From Lepidostoma basale (taxonomy: Eukaryota; Arthropoda; Insecta; Trichoptera; Lepidostomatidae), in the NCBI GenBank assembly GCA_022606425.2, contig JAHDVF020000726.1:585338-649337 (forward strand): DNA of 64,000 nucleotides, in the 5' to 3' direction. Made by a program: the position numbers and the translations under genes. The notes under the pieces were generated by a model. That model had not been told where the DNA came from. It ran no database searches and was given only the letters and a program-made list of their open reading frames with translations. Shown here one piece after another: positions 63,545 through 64,000 of the stretch. Numbering within the stretch: position 1 is the stretch's first letter; each line of letters starts with the position of its first letter.

Positions 63545-63780
63545 ATAGTGTTATGAACAAAATAATGAAAGGGTCATTAAGATGGTTTGGATACATGGAA
63601 AGAATGAATGAAGAAAATATGGTAAGGAAAGTGATCGATGTAAATGGAACAAGAAATAGAGGAATATCGAGAAAAACGTGGCACCTTCAAATATACAAAA
63701 TATAAGTGTCGAATAAGTGAGGTGTTGGAGAAATCGACGTACGTGTTCACAATAATGTGGGGGTCCATTATTATTATTAT
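63545..63780 (+). mobile_element. LINE-A fragment, 3'-truncated
   Basis: SVMNKIMKGSLRWFGYMERM, NEENMVRKV, then decayed sequence, cut before the terminus by an (ATT)n run at 63768-63785. Confidence 0.75.
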
Positions 63781-63789
63781 TATTTTGAA

Positions 63790-64000
63790 TCGCTCTTTAC
63801 ATCATTACAGCATGAGCCAAATCGATAGAAAGGGTATTATAGTTATCATAGTGATTCTCGTGACATGTGATAGGTAGCTAATCTATCGCCATTTTACCGT
63901 CACGTGAATTCTACACCAGACCAAAGACAGCGTGACAATCACACTGCCCTCGCCGGGAATCGAACCCGGAACCTTCGGGGTGGCAGTCAATGCACTTACC
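63790..64000 (-). mobile_element. SINE-P, running off the right edge
   Basis: GTGACATGTGATAGGTAGC, GAATTCTACACCAGACCAAA, B-box complement GGGAATCGAACCC (63955-63967); the A-box part is beyond the window. Confidence 0.8.

Overview
This is eukaryotic nuclear DNA, AT-rich, intron-containing and saturated with transposons. The mix of RTE-like, Jockey/CR1-like, mariner, piggyBac-like and tRNA-headed SINE families points to an insect, most probably a moth or butterfly; that is inference, because no diagnostic host gene is complete here. There is no sign of bacterial operons, CRISPR or a virus.

Host content is small. Three minus-strand segments (48682-49420, 44252-44651, 12557-12653) have correct acceptor and donor sites and matching reading-frame phases, so they look like consecutive or near-consecutive exons of one gene running right to left across at least 37 kb. 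It encodes a disordered, basic, Ser/Pro-rich protein region; a KYKEERRKQ stretch hints weakly at a supervillin-like N-terminus. A 220-bp stretch at 23.5 kb with two perfect TGACGTCA sites around a CT tract is the best regulatory candidate. A few GC-rich low-copy islands (8.45, 20.1, 30.87, 34.5, 36.2, 54.7, 59.9 kb) are unexplained.

The rest is repeats, named here for reference. LINE-A: an RTE-like non-LTR family, over 30 fragments on both strands, ending in (TTAG)n or a TTTGTTG-type tail; best copies 56505-57555 and 60145-60870. K: a non-autonomous retroposon that borrows the LINE-A 3' end. B, C, D, I, J, N, O: 3' ends of other RTE-like LINEs. F and M: CR1/Jockey-like LINEs. SINE-P and SINE-Q: tRNA-headed SINEs. 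H: an unclassified repeat of about 250-300 bp. DNA elements: a mariner shell (51401-52709), a 1.9-kb element with an 8-bp target duplication (36503-38421), a TTAA-flanked piggyBac-like element with an internal 705-bp duplication (54953-56427), a 685-bp long-palindrome element (47834-48518), a short TA-flanked MITE (11547-11797), pogo-like remnants and a possible Helitron end.

The most interesting layer is six families (HH1-HH6) of foldback repeats whose arms carry a hammerhead-ribozyme-like core: CTGANGA, one extra base, a GC-rich stem, GAAAC, then a short loop and GTC. They recur about 25 times, usually as inverted pairs, with no protein of their own. They may be remnants of Penelope-like or retrozyme-like retroelements. 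Nested insertions (K in mariner, F in J, the 8-bp element in H, SINE-P between 89-bp direct repeats) give a relative chronology.
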